From positions 5,481,823 to 5,545,822 of the forward strand of contig OU964935.1 in NCBI GenBank assembly GCA_918807975.1: a DNA stretch of 64,000 bases. The letters are read 5' to 3'. Position numbers and translations under genes: made by a program. Positions 44,101 to 55,299 of the stretch are shown piece by piece; positions within the stretch are counted from its first letter, which is position 1, and every line of letters begins with the position of its first letter. Source of the DNA: Aplidium turbinatum. Lineage: Eukaryota; Chordata; Ascidiacea; Aplousobranchia; Polyclinidae. A model generated the notes under the pieces. It was given only the letters and a program-made list of their open reading frames with translations. It was not told the origin of the DNA and made no database searches.

Positions 44101-47100
44101 ATGGTTGGTTGGCCTACTGTTTATAAAAATTTTATAATTTTTTTTAGGGGAATGGCAAGATTCCGTCGGATCGCACTGCTGATGTTGAACCGATAGAAAC
44201 TGCTACAAAAGTCATTGAAGAACCTCCCAACACTGAAAAGGATATGCAAGATTTTCAATTAATGGAGGTCGAAACTGTTTTACTTTTTATATGAACGTTG
44301 AACTCGAATCTCAACGAAATTCTGCTTGATTAAGCTATATCTTACATGTCTTACCGTTCTAAAGTTAAGAACTTTTGAGTAACGATGAAAATTAACTCGA
44401 GTTTCCGTGTTTTTCAACGTTACTGCAACAACTCTATGATGAATCATCTTCATCAACAGCCTCAATTATTCATCTGAGGCCGTCGATGCCTTTGTTCAGG
44501 CAATGCAATTGAAGAAGTGATACTCACACTGATTTAGTATCAAAACTAAAGCCACTGCTTGCGCTTGAGTGAATTCTCATACATCGTTTTGATTTTACAG
44601 ACGTCATCAAAGATCTCTTCAAGCGTGACGGCCGATGACGCTCGTTTGATCGACGACAACGATGACGCTGAGGTGAGCCAAAGCAACTGCATCTAAATAG
44701 AAAAACCCGTGATTTTTACATTAATTTAACGTCTGCACACGTTGAATTAATGTCAAGATGACGGATTTTGCTGTCTAAAATTCAACCATCCCAACTAGAA
44801 AAAGTTGCCAAGTTTACATCGTTTCTACATCGTAAAAATGGCAAATTTGCTGCATGGATATGTTTTGTTCGCTGAGTCACACACATGCAAGATGTTTGTT
44901 TGTTTAATGCAGTGGTTCCCAACCTTTTTGACCTTGCGGCACCCTATCAAAGAGATAAATAGTTGCGGGCACCCTGGCAAAACTGATCAATTTTATGAGG
45001 TTTCTGTATTTCAAATAACTGTATGAAATAACACAGAATGAGTTCTACAGTATAGCCTGCATAAACAAATGTATTTATTCAAAAGTCAGTGTGAAATTTG
45101 GGCTTGACTGCTTGCACAAAGTCCTTTAATATCTGGAGGCACAATTTAGGGTGGCTCATTTTCCTTGATGGTCTTTAAAATTTTTGTCAGTTTGGAATAA
45201 TGTTCCATTTTGCTCACTGATATTTGCAAACCAAAAATTTTTGTTGGGTTTTGACCTTTGACCCTGGTTCACCCAAGGAGAAATTCTGAATTTTTCTGAA
45301 AAATTAGTAAATTTCGAAGTGGTTTAGCAGTGTGTGAAGACGGGATTTCTCAAAATTTGACCACGTGATTTTGACGTCATTTCCTCTGTTAACTTCCACG
45401 TGGAACATCTTCACCCTACTCCAAGTCTGAGAGTCACTAATAGTGCATGCTTTTAGTGTCATTTTAATTGATTTTACAGATTTTTCGCAGTCAGTGAATA
45501 ACATATAGATAGACCAACAAAAACTTTTGGCACAAAAGATGAGAGTCATTTTAGAGTATTTCAGGGTCCCTGATTCCGAAAATGCACTTAGTCTTTTCGA
45601 ATTGGCTCTAGTTTTCGAGATATTCGACAATGAAGATATTTTTGAAATCGTTACTCAAAAACTTTCAATTAGCAAATTACTTATTTTCAGCCCTGTTTAC
45701 CATTATGATGTCATAACTGCACTTGTCTAGTTCAATTGGTTCATATTGCACGAAAGTTCAAAACGCAAGCAAAGGTTGAAATGAACTGTGTTTAACGTAT
45801 AGGGGACATAAATGTTCAATGAAAACAGTTGTGAATCAGTAAGCCTACATCACAAGAAAAATATCCCGAAAGTCATGTGTTTATGAATGCAGCTTTATAT
45901 TAAAAAGGTAGGCCTACTGAAATGGATACTGTACAAATTTTATTTTATTCTAAGCCTTTGCTAAAGCCAAGTCTTTGCTGCAAGAAATTTTTTCTGGTCT
46001 ATAGGCTAAATAAATGGCATATAGGCTAATAAAATATGCCTTTGACAAGTAAGATGCAGTGGCGTAGCCAGAAAAAATTTTTGGGGGGGCCAAATATTTG
46101 ATGAACTGAAGAGAACAAGTATTTGATTTAAGCCATCGCCACTTGATGTGCAGTGGCATATCCTGGTGGGTTGATCAAGGGAAGCAATGAAAGTGGTGGG
46201 GGTTAGAGCGTGCCGAAGGCACGCGTATTCTAGGGGGGTCCGGGGGCATGCTCCCCCGGAAATTTTTTGAAAAATTGCACTCAAATAATGGATTATAGCG
46301 CTTTCTGGAAACACTTTTAGGGTAATATTTGTATGAAGTTTATAAGCAGATAAACAGCTATTAACATATTAAAGGTAGCTCTTACACACGAACGGGCAAA
46401 AAATGCGGCTAAAATTAGAGAACACCAAAAACTCAGCTAGACAAAAACTCAAAAACTACACAAAAACCAAGAGAGTAAGCCATTCTGGAATTGCTTCCAC
46501 AAATTAGTTCAAAGAAACGTAAATCGCGTCAAGTTTGTGCGATTTACGATTTGCAAAATTTATTGGTGCCTTTCTGTGTGTCTAAAACAAGTCCTGGGGG
46601 GTGTTAATAGCCAGATGTCTTGGAAAACGTTATAAATTTCTGCAAATTTTATTACATTTTCAACAAAGGGCTCAACTTCGGAATCCAAACTTGGAAATTT
46701 GGGGGTGGCCATGGCCCCTTTCGCCCCCCCTGGCTACGCCTATGGTAAGATGCTGTACAAACAACCCAGATATATTTTACTGCATGAGGCAACGCATTCT
46801 GCGATAGACACAGCGCTATATAAAAACAAGCATTGTTATTACTTTGACATGAAGCTGGGTGATCAAGATAAGTCCTGGATTCCTCCTAAAGTATGCAAAC
46901 ATTGCACTCAGTCAAACCCGTTTCTGGGCTCAAGGCTAAGAAGTTCAGAGTGCCATGGCATAAAGAGAGCCGTGGAATCACCATAAAAATTGATAATTCT
47001 GTTCGGTGAGCATGTTCGAAGGAAGTTGGAACAACATGTTTCCATGGAGTGTGCAAGGCAGTCATTGCGTGGACGTTGCTATTTCTGTTTTTTGTTTGCC

Positions 47101-50094
47101 CTCTCTTGTTTCAAGTGGTGATTTGCTTGAAACAATAGGAAAACGGGCATGACTGAGAGTAACCTCAATACCTTCAGTAATGTTTTGGAGCAAGGTCAAG
47201 CTTTTTTCTCAAAACCATTTCTACCACCTACTGTAGCCTAGTAGTTAAAGATTTAGTTATCAAAAGTGGTAGCTGGAATCTTGGCTAACTCAAAAACTAG
47301 AGCCAATTCGATAAAACGTAGTGCATTTTCAGAAACAGGGGCCTCGAAATACCTTAAAATGACTCTCACATGTCCTGCCTTTATATAAAAAAATTTTTGT
47401 TGGCCTGTGAAAATCGATAAATATCGTCAAATGATTCAAGAAACTGAAAGCAGTAGACATTTACTACAGTGAACGGTGCACAAAGAAAATCATGTCTGAA
47501 ATGTGGTAGAATTCGACATTTTGAGAGTAATACACGTGTCAGTGTTCATGGAGCTGCTAATTAAACCACTTTGCTTGTGTTACTGCCTCTTATTGTGTCC
47601 ATTAAGATGCTAGAGTACATTAGAAGATAGCGAGTGAGCAGTTTCAGGGATAAGCGAAAATTCAATATTTAAAAAAAAATTCAAACCAGGTGAACCAGGG
47701 TCAAACGTTAATATTTTTTTGTGAAATTTGGTATAGGAGATACAATTACCAAAAGGAACAATATTACAAACTGACGAAAAATTTAAAAGAAAAAAACATT
47801 TTTTTCGAGATTTTGCGCCAGCCTAAGGCACATTCGATAAAGCCACCCACATTTCTTCCTCGACTATAAGCAGTCGTTCTCGTTTTTTAGTTTTTATGTT
47901 CGTTAATACGGAAAATCCACTTTCACATAGGTATGACGTGGAAAACTGCAGCAAAAGCACAATAGCTTTTTTTCCAACGCAAGGATATTCGTTGTGAATT
48001 TTTATACAGAACTCGTCGAGGGGCATCTGCTTGTGCATAAGCTTAAAATTCCCATTGTTACAAATGTCAATTAAATCTTCTTCTTCTTTCAGATTCAAAA
48101 CAATATGAGAGTCCAGTAAAAATGGATTTCTTGATTTCTTCGCAAAATAAAATCATGAAACCTGGCAATAATGATGCGTTTCAAACGTTTTTGTGGAAAG
48201 AACAGCAACGAGTCAAAATCTCTTTCACGCTGTTTTCCTGGGCGAGAAAACAAGGCTTACCGCGAATTATCTGCTTACCGCCAGCGACTTTCCCACTAAG
48301 CGACCCTCCAGAAAGGAGCTGGGAATAACTACGAGACGCGAAACTTAATACGCACTGAAACTCGGTTAGAAATAAATAAATTCCGCACTTAACCGGTTAA
48401 AGTTAAAATAAAGAATGGGGCCGCAGTATTGCAATATTTCAATTATCTCGCGGCACCCTTGAGCATTGCAATTGGCACCCCAGGGCTCCGCGGCACCCTC
48501 AGTTGGGAACCACTGGTTTAGTGCATTGAGTTTGTAACGTTTCGTAGCAAAAGTTTTTTTTCACTGGCTATTCTTTAAACACGAATGTGCATTACTTTTT
48601 CCTCAACTCAAGCGGAAAATCCGTCTGTTTAACGTTACATTAATAACTTGCTGTGTTGTCAAGTTTACTGAGTGACTGGCAAAAAAACGAACAAAAGACT
48701 GAAAAGTAAAATCCATGTAAAGAAGACCAGCATTACCCGTTTATTGACCTTTTTCTCGATGTTGTAATATTTTGACTGATATTCCATGTACTGTACAAAG
48801 TTTGTACATTTTTCTTTCAATATTTTGTAGGTAGCGGAAGCTGCCACCCCTCCTCTGTGCGACATAGACGAGATTTTGAAGCAGCCCAAATCATGCTACT
48901 CTGTTTTTTGCAACAGATGGTCCTCACTCTTTGGTGTGAGTGCATGTGCTTGAATGCATTGGTCATTTATCAGTTATCTTTTTTTACTATCATGTGTTTG
49001 TCAAGCCATTTTGTTCAGTTCAAACCCAAAGTTTCTTTTGATGAAGTATTTGATGGAAAGCAACTTCGTTAGCGGCGCATCTGCAGTAAAATCATGCTCC
49101 AGATCAATGAATGGGGTACACTACTACAGCTATCATCAGTAACTGCATTAAAAAGTCTTGGAGTTTCTGTTTTTTTGCCACAGTTTGTGCACCATTGATG
49201 TAGAGCATGTGTGCGTGGTGTTATGCGTGTGGACTTGTAGCAGCATAGACAATGTGTGTTTCAAATGAAACCGATGTAACATATGATGGATAAATAATGT
49301 TATAAAACTGTGTGGAACTAGAATAGTTCACTGGCAACTTAGACCTATGCAATGTTTCCATCCTTTTTTTGTAAATTCAGGCTGCAATGAGCATCATTGT
49401 TATGTTCCTCATCAACTGGATCTATGCGCTCTGCAACATCCTTGCTTTCATCCTCCTTTTCATGTACACTTCCTTGAGCAATCCGGGATTGAATCCAGGA
49501 GCCTCTTCATCGTTCAGCTTCGTGGACTGGATAAAAGACATCGCAAAGAGCGTTTGCACATGCAGGTGCGTACGGGGTAGATGAATTTTGACAAAGAAAG
49601 GTACCAGAAAAAGATTTGATACGGATATGTCTCCCAACAGTTCAGTCCACTGGCGTGGCCAGGAGTTTATAGTCAAATCCCCACGCCATGAAATGTATGT
49701 GACGTCACGACAATTGGATGAATGATAATGAACTGTAAAGCTTGTAAGGCGTTGAGATCAACGCGTATCTTGGACACAGGGTGCATAAAACAATGCATAT
49801 TGTTATTATTGATCCGATCTTTGTGTGGTGTCTGCCATGTTTCAAAACGCCTTCACACACTTCACACAAGGTGTAATTTTTTTCTGCAGTAAAAAGGACA
49901 CGGTTCCTGAGCAGTATGTCATCTTTCCGGCAGCGACCACCACTTATTCCGTTGTCCCGACAACCCTGACAAAAGACAACGAGGATTTTGCCAACAGGAG
50001 CAGATTTCATCAGTCGGCTGTTGGAGATTACGACTATGCTTCACTGGTGGCGGGGAAAAGAACTGAAAGTTCGCACTCTGAGTCAAGCACTTGA
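35154..50094 (+). CDS. SLC12A8: SLC12A8-type transporter (solute carrier family 12 member 8), complete, 18 coding exons
   Basis: The exons are 35154-35243, 35504-35686, 36005-36199, 36557-36689, 37510-37608, 38154-38355, 38690-38777, 39456-39522, 40744-40823, 41149-41349, 42277-42405, 42819-42891, 43368-43417, 44148-44267, 44601-44672, 48831-48935, 49381-49565 and 49890-50094. Every junction is GT-AG and the phases close to 758 residues plus TGA; human SLC12A8 is about 714. Diagnostic stretches are [20 protein letters not shown] (about residue 60), [85 protein letters not shown] and, near the end, [14 protein letters not shown]. It has about 12 hydrophobic segments (residues 60-430, then a late pair around 630-670). 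Residues 450-600 form a charged cytoplasmic linker spread over small exons. Family members are amino-acid-permease-fold membrane transporters. For human SLC12A8, polyamine/amino-acid and NMN transport have both been proposed and the second is disputed, so no substrate is claimed. The weakest joint is exon 2, whose acceptor (GTAAAAG) follows a competing TTTTCAG that would read into a stop. Confidence 0.95.
36802..36977. mobile_element. CGGAATGGCCCG MITE, copy 2, in SLC12A8 intron 4
   Basis: Same ends and core as the copy at 31063-31266 but with one fewer TCGGTGAGTCCGAT unit. It is flanked by a 9-bp duplication GTAACATGA (36793-36801, 36978-36986). It lies between exons 4 and 5 and has no ORF. 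Confidence 0.88.
38816..38862. mobile_element. Short CCCAGACAGCA / GTTGAATCAATGT MITE in SLC12A8 intron 7
   Basis: A 47-bp foldback: ATCCCAGACAGCAG at the left is mirrored by CTGTCTGGGAT at the right, around the shared core TGTTGAATCAATGTAAAAAT and ACGGATTTTG. Related copies are at 38999-39056, 40207-40330, 44711-44777 and 54523-54613. Confidence 0.7.
38999..39056. mobile_element. Same MITE family, variant copy in SLC12A8 intron 7
   Basis: TAGTTAGCACAGTCCGCTT pairs with AAGCGGACTTTGCTAGCTA around TGTTGAATATATGTAA. The core resembles the copy at 38816-38862 although the arms have diverged. Confidence 0.5.
40207..40330. mobile_element. Same MITE family with an internal GACGTTGAATC minisatellite, SLC12A8 intron 8
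   Basis: TTACATTGATTCAACGTCT at the left and AGACGTTGAATCAATGTAA at the right form a perfect inverted pair. Between them, GTTGAGTCGTTGAATC and GAGACGTTGAATC are repeated, so the loop has expanded by local duplication. Confidence 0.7.
41396..41620. mobile_element. Foldback MITE, copy 2, in SLC12A8 intron 10
   Basis: Left arm CCATAAACAAGCATAGCTCA and right arm TGAGCTATGTCTGTTTATG are inverted, continuing inward through ACGACATTTA and AATAAAATAAAGCGAACGTTTTC. It shares its outer sequence with the foldback at 12982-13090. A 16-bp stretch TATGCATTGAAAGTTA occurs both just after the exon 10 donor (41351-41366) and after the element (about 41618-41633). Confidence 0.72.
41960..42235 (+). mobile_element. 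LINE 3' fragment with an internal direct repeat, SLC12A8 intron 10
   Basis: 41970-42119 reads [10 protein letters not shown], then [20 protein letters not shown] and [10 protein letters not shown] with a frame break, which is a LINE C-terminal tail. The block CACCGTGAAAGATGACATGA followed by TCCTAAAAATT occurs at about 42009 and again at about 42188, 180 bp apart. Confidence 0.65.
44711..44777. mobile_element. CCCAGACAGCA / GTTGAATCAATGT MITE relic, SLC12A8 intron 15
   Basis: TTTTACATTAATTTAACGTC pairs with GTTGAATTAATGTCAA, followed by GATGACGGATTTTGCTGTCT, which is identical to the right end of the copy at 38816-38862. The left outer arm is lost. Confidence 0.65.
45146..47826 (+). mobile_element. 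TAGGGTGGC-family element 3, nested in the hAT
   Basis: Ends TTAGGGTGGCTCATTTTC and GCGCCAGCCTAA sit in inverted repeats of roughly 550 bp. Blocks such as TTTGACCCTGGTTCACC, TCTAGTTTTCGAG and AATGCACT recur inverted near 45250/47690 and 45560-45630/47300-47340. The 8-bp flanks GGCACAAT / GGCACATT differ at one base and fall inside the hAT reading frame. The plus strand near 46830-47100 reads [20 protein letters not shown] then KHCTQ, with a later frame-shifted [14 protein letters not shown] recall such a segment as the N-terminal part of the same uncharacterised protein family as elements 1 and 2. The rest of the ORF is gone. Confidence 0.78.
46057..46744. mobile_element. hAT-type MITE with CAGTGGCGTAGCCAG ends, copy 1
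   Basis: Ends CAGTGGCGTAGCCAG and CTGGCTACGCCTATG with a perfect 8-bp duplication GTAAGATG (46049-46056, 46745-46752). Inside, the palindrome CCGGGGGCATGCTCCCCCGG and long G/C runs near the ends match the related copy at 59632-60073. No transposase is seen. It is the innermost layer of the intron 15 nest. Confidence 0.88.
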
Positions 50095-52218
50095 TGTTCA
50101 ATTTTTTTTTGTCGAGCAAATCTTGCAATTTTGTTCCTTACTTATTTATCATTCTTATCATATCGATGAGATGGAAATCTCATCTGTAACAACTCTAGCT
50201 GGTGGTGGTTCATCACTGCAGAAGAAGACGGTGTCGTGCGCTGTGTTTAAGTTTGATATGATGCAGAGGTTCACGTCTAAAGTTCCATCAGCTTACTTTT
50301 CATAACTATATCCTTATTGACTTGACATTTGCATTCCAACCTGTTACTTATATTTCAAGCGTTCTATCCATGAAGTTCTTTCGTTTGGTTTTGCAATTCA
50401 AAGATATCTTGGTTACATTTAGTATTCCCGTACAATCCACCTCCAATGGCATATCGAGAGATGTCTTCCTTATTCTTTCAAGTGATTGTTATGAATTTTA
50501 ATAGTTCTGCTATTTAAGAAAATGTTGAAGCCGCTGTATTTTAATCTCCTTGCATACGCTGCAGTTTAGATCATAATTTGTATCATTATCTTTAATAATC
50601 AAGTGATATCTGACTTTTTTGGTGCGATAGTAATTCATATATTGTATTATTGGTTGTGGTTTTCATGTTGTATCAATGTCATGGTACAGTTGTTTTCTAT
50701 TTGCACTGTTAAATGTTTTTGTTTTCATCACACAACAATATTTAAACTTGCTATGTTATCTTCCGTCATGACATCCATTCTAACTTAGCCGTTCATACTC
50801 ACCCGACTTTTTGAAGGCGGGACACATTGTTAGAAGGTGGCTAGAAGGTCACACATTAGAGAAAGTTAACTTGTTGTATCTACACAAATTAGCTTGAAAT
50901 TGATAAAGGTGTTTCCAAATTTAAATTTTTTTGCAATGACGTGTGACTCGACTTGTGTAAGTTCAGACCAGTTTGCCTGATTTCGACCTTCGTTACTTGA
51001 CAGAGATGTGATATATACTAGCTGAGACTCCTTTGTGTTTTCTCGTTGTAGAGTTCATATGATACTTGTGGTTTTATTGTCTATGTTTTTGTAACCAATT
51101 TGTTGCCCGTATATTTGCACACTACTCTTCATGCAGTCTATCACCCGAACACCCCTGCTTGCTGTGTTCAGGTGTGAACCATTTGTGACAAATGACTTTT
51201 TTTTTCGTTCAAAGCCCGCAAACTTCAATATCATGCAGAGGTTCTACTGTTATCATTCGTGCACTACTTGTGGTTATCTTCTTGATACTACTTTTGCAAT
51301 ACTATTCATCATGTTTCATTTTGTCGAAGTTGCTGCATATCCTCCTTTATTTGTGCTTTAGCCAAGAAATTGCTCACTATTCTGATACTAACGGCATAGA
51401 CTGAAACTTTTTACGTCCTGTTTGGTTTCAATGTGTATAGCCTACCATAGGTCCCAAACCACTTTGTGTCTAAAAAGTTCACTAGGCCTACCAGTGACCC
51501 TAGAAAAGAAAAGTTTCTTGAAACCTTGGCGTTTCTTTATTAGTGTAAATCCCGTCTTTGCCTCCTCAGAAAATTCCGGGAGAAAATGATTCTTTGATTT
51601 CTTTCAAAACAGATTTGCTGGCTAAATAAGCGGTGGGCTGCTGTATTGCAGCCAGTGATGGTGTTTACTCAAAGCATTTTATTTGACTTTGCACTTTCAG
51701 TTGATTTAATTTCTTTCATATTTAATTTTCATCATACTTTCTTCATACAGTTGTATTTCCAACAAAAATATGCATTGCTAGCCAATCCACGTCTTCAGTT
51801 GTCAGCAATCCCAACATATGTGTAGTGCAATACCACTTGTGCTATTGAGTTGGTTGGGAAAGCAAGATATCGAAACATTCCCCAAGCTTGAGTGATTGAG
51901 TTCAATTTTTTGTTGGTGGCTATTTGTTTTGTAGGCTAATTTATCTGTCATGTTTTGTGATGATGTAAATAGTTAAACTTGTTAGAAAATATATTCTTTC
52001 AAATGATTTTGTTGTTTGAATTTTAATGCAGAAAGTAGACCGTTAATGTTCTGGAAGGTATGCTTAATGTCAAACGGGAAAACACATCTGAAGCGTTACA
52101 CTAGTTTCGTATACTCAAATCACATGAAGAAAAAAGTGAGCCGTGAGAGTTAGAACATGAGAAAAAATGTGCTTAACCAATCTATACACAAACCATTAGG
52201 TTGTGCTGTACTGTAGGC
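50095..52218. other. SLC12A8 3' UTR and downstream region
   Basis: No coding exon or repeat end is recognised over 2.1 kb after the stop codon. I did not find a clear AATAAA, so the poly(A) site cannot be placed. The ORFs here have no motifs. Confidence 0.45.
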
Positions 52219-52477
52219 CAGTGTTTTTCAACCTTGTTTGAGCCACAGAACACTTTAGGGCAGGCGATGCAATTATCATGCGCAACACCAAACAAAATTT
52301 TATAATGATGCAATAAAATAAACAACTACTGGTAGGCTATTCATTTTCAGTGCGATATCATGCCTGTTTGGATGAGCACTAAGTAAATTGATATTCGAGC
52401 TAGAATTTCAGAAAGACAAAACGCGCAGCTCTTGATTTTCCACCTCTGTTCCATGGAACACCAGTTGAAAATCACTG
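52219..52477. mobile_element. hAT-type MITE (CAGTGTTTTTCAAC ends)
   Basis: Left end CAGTGTTTTTCAACCTTG, right end CCAGTTGAAAATCACTG. AGCCACAGAACAC and ATGGAACACC continue the imperfect inverted repeat. The length is 259 bp. No matching 8-bp duplication was found, so it is an older copy. It has no ORF. Confidence 0.72.
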
Positions 52478-52509
52478 GTATTGTTTGTGCCTCAGTTTAA
52501 ACTGCAACC

Positions 52510-52672
52510 GCCCCTACAGCTCAGTTGATAAGCGCCTGACTTCATAAACGAAGGAGCTTCAAGATCAAGCTGCGCTGGTTCAACTCTCGGGGTTTGCGCA
52601 CTACAAGTATGCGAAACTACCAGGAATAAGCTTAACCTATCAAGGCGTTGTCAGTCCGAGGATAAAGATTCA
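52510..52672 (+). mobile_element. SINE family 1, internally deleted copy
   Basis: Head GCCCCTACAGCTCAGTTG with box B GGTTCAACTCT, then a jump directly to CTACAAGTATGCGAAAC and the 3' end CCGAGGATAAAGATTCAA. The middle of the body present in the 18517 and 55577 copies is missing. It is more diverged and so older. Confidence 0.82.
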
Positions 52673-53094
52673 AAACCATCCATCAGAAGAGTGGAATGGT
52701 AATGGTGTTTTTAAGTAAAGTTGTGTTTATTCCGTGAAAGTCGGTTTAAAATAAAAGATACCACAGCTGCAAATGGTAAGCAAAACTAGCTCAATTTCGC
52801 GAGCGAAAACCTGGAATCCGGTAACCGTTGAAAATAATTGCTAGTCATCTTCAGGGGTACACAAACATTTTCAAGGGTTGTCAGATCTTAACCCTCACCG
52901 TACTTCGCAAAGTTGTAACAATGGGTCTTTAGAGGTACCGGATGAGTAGGGCTATAGAGAGGTCGCGCAGCACACCACACAACCAGTGTCAAAAAAGTAA
53001 TAATATTCATACATAAGCTATGCCACCCTGTAAATGTACCGGATGAGTAGAGACTTTGGAGAGGAACCAGTGTCAAAAAGTGGCGTCAAAAAGT

Positions 53095-54085
53095 AACTCA
53101 TGAGTTACCTGAGTAATAGAAAACAAAGAGTGGTTTTCAATGGCACACTATCTTCTAATGTTAACAACATATCTTTGGGTGTCCCACAAGGGTCTATCTT
53201 AGACCCTCTTCTATTCCTGATTTATGTAAATGACTTTCCTAACTGCCTTCAACACGGAACTGCAATTATGTTTGCAGATGACACCACCATTATATATAAA
53301 AATAAAACCGTTTCTACTGTATATGATATGGCAAATCAAGAGCTTGTATGCATAGATCAATGGCTATCAACAAATCGATTGTCTCTAAATGTCACCAAAA
53401 CCAAACATATATTATTTTCAAGCCAAGGAAGCAAGACACTATCATGCAACCCACCCTTAAATATTCGAAAAAACAACATAGAACAAGTTGCCTCAATAAA
53501 GTTTCTGGGAATAATTGTAAACGAGCATTTGTCATGGAAATCTTGCTTCAAAAAATAAGATCAACACTCTGCGTGACAAAAAAAATTAAGCCTTTCCTAA
53601 ACAAACAAGCACTTCTCTCCATTTACCATTCTCTAGTTGAGAGTCAGATATTATATTGTATCTCAACATGGTGTCATGAAAACAAAACTTCATTGCAAAA
53701 GCTGCAACGTACATGTAATAACTTTCTTCGTATTGTATTTGACATTGACCGCAGAGAAAGCATAAAAGTTGTAATGGAACTCAATAATTTAAAATCAATT
53801 AACCACATGAAAAATACAGAGATTGCAACTTTCATGTTTAAATATTCAAAAAACCTACTTCCCACAACATTTAATGATATAATTATGTGTAAACAATCAA
53901 ATAGCCTAACAACAAGAAGTAATTCTCCTTATATTCCGATATATTGCAGAATTAACACTTGCAAACAATCAATACGGTACATGGGGCCAACAGTTTGGAA
54001 CAAGCTCCCCCCTACTATAAGAAATGAATGCAAAACTGTAAAAAGCTTTAAATCAAAAATAAACAAGCTAAATCTTCCTTGAAAT
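53095..54085 (+). mobile_element. 5'-truncated LINE, RT and C-terminus (CR1/L2-like)
   Basis: The plus strand holds SYLSNRKQRVVFNGTLSSN, GVPQGSILDPLLFLIYVNDF, the active-site block IMFADDTTIIYKN, WLSTNRLSLNVTKTKHILFS and IKFLGIIVNEHLSWK. A shift near 53555 then leads to KPFLNKQALLSIYHSLVES, GPTVWNKLPPTIRN and KSFKSKINKLNLP. The catalytic FADD is intact and only one frame break is seen across about 325 codons, so it is a rather young truncated copy. RT motifs before block 4 and the endonuclease are absent. The clade is judged by style only. Confidence 0.88.
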
Positions 54086-55299
54086 AATCCTATCTAAGAA
54101 TAACATACACCAAACTTACTAATATATATATATTTTTTTTTTGCCCAGAAATGATAGGCCAATGTGTGTAGATTTATTAGCAAAATAGTAAGGTTGTAAG
54201 TACTCCTATTGGCCTTCTGGTTCTTGTGTTTTTTTGTCCACAGAAGTTCTACAGAGTCTGCAGAAGTTTTTCCATCCTCTTCGACCAATCACCATCTTTC
54301 GATGAAGCGGTGGCCATGTGCTCCAACCAGTTGTTTTATATCAATATCTTGGACTGGATCGTCATGCTATTGTCTGATTGTTTATCTATTTTTCTAACAT
54401 GCCGAATTGGATTTTTTTTTTCTTTTTTTTTTTTTTTCTTTCACTTTTGTTATGGTTTAACGTGTAAAACATACGGTAGCCTAACCCAAATTTATCATAA
54501 TAGTGTGACATGCCACTACTACATCCCAGCTGGCGATGCCTGTCGTTTTTGCATTAATTCAACGTTTGCTAACGTTGGATCAGTGTGGAGGTGACGAGTT
54601 TAGCTGACTGGGGTCCAAAATTATCGCTTTATCAACGCAAGTTTTATCAAAGCACGCTTGATATCTTCAAGATATAACTTCCCTGGGTATAATTGAATTT
54701 CCGCAAGATGATGATGTTGTTTTTGCTAGTTTGTTTTATTTGTTTTTGTCATTGTTTTCCTGTCGTCAAGTTATAGCCTATCTATTTTGTGAGTCGTGCA
54801 AGCCCTATGGTGCGTTGCGCTTGAAATGGTTTTGCCCGTGGTAGGATTTCTTTGTGGGGTTTTCTTTGCCTGCCTTGCTGCCTTTGCCTGCCTTTGCCTG
54901 CCTTGCTCTTCTTTGCTATGAGCTAAACGCATCAAGACGTGTTCCCCTTACGACCATCAGCACTCTTGATAACGCACCATGGCCGATCTTCATAGCAACT
55001 GTCCATACAAATCTTAAATATATCAGGTAAAGCTATGTGGGCTAATAAAGCTATAGCCTAAATATATGTTTTCTTTTTTTATTTTCCCTTTATATCTTAA
55101 ATTTTTCTGAAGGTGTTGCGACCGTGCCAAATTTCTTTCAAATCAATAACTTACTTCGGTCTCAAGCACGTTTTAACGTTCGCGTTTTGTCGCTTCTACC
55201 CTTTTCTCGACCTTTGGTATGTTGACGTGTATTGTTTTGATATGATGGTCAGAAATAAAAACAACTGAACTGAACTGAAGTAATAATGTTCATACATTT
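54086..55299. other. Intergenic, no gene recognised
   Basis: It includes a pyrimidine run near 54410-54445, a short direct repeat of CTTTGCCTGCCTTG at 54865-54905 and one MITE (54523-54613). None of the ORFs shows a recognisable domain. Confidence 0.45.
54523..54613. mobile_element. CCCAGCTGGC / AACGTT MITE, related to the SLC12A8 intronic family
   Basis: ATCCCAGCTGGCGATG at the left pairs imperfectly with GTTTAGCTGACTGGGG at the right. The core GCATTAATTCAACGTTTGCT and AACGTTGGATCAGTGT matches the cores at 40235 and 44714. Confidence 0.7.

Larger units (their letters stand above)
44910..48515 (-). mobile_element. hAT element (CAGTGGTTCCCAAC ends) in SLC12A8 intron 15
   Basis: Ends CAGTGGTTCCCAACC and GTTGGGAACCACTG, with subterminal GCGGCACCCT repeats, and an 8-bp duplication GTTTAATG / GTTTAGTG (44902-44909, 48516-48523). 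The minus-strand ORF from 48098 reads [40 protein letters not shown] and MWVALSNVP, the hAT C-terminal dimerisation domain. The frame continues after removal of the nested element (45146-47826) as [16 protein letters not shown]. The catalytic core is missing. It is 3.6 kb with its insertions and about 0.9 kb without them. Confidence 0.9.

Noticed and set aside
49640-49700. CACTGGCGTGGCCAGG as the end of another CAGTGGCGTAGCC MITE
   Set aside because: No matching opposite end or duplication was found nearby.
54226-54594. 122-codon ORF downstream of the LINE at 53095-54085
   Set aside because: It runs into a poly-T/pyrimidine tract, has no recognisable domain and no splice context. Probably chance.
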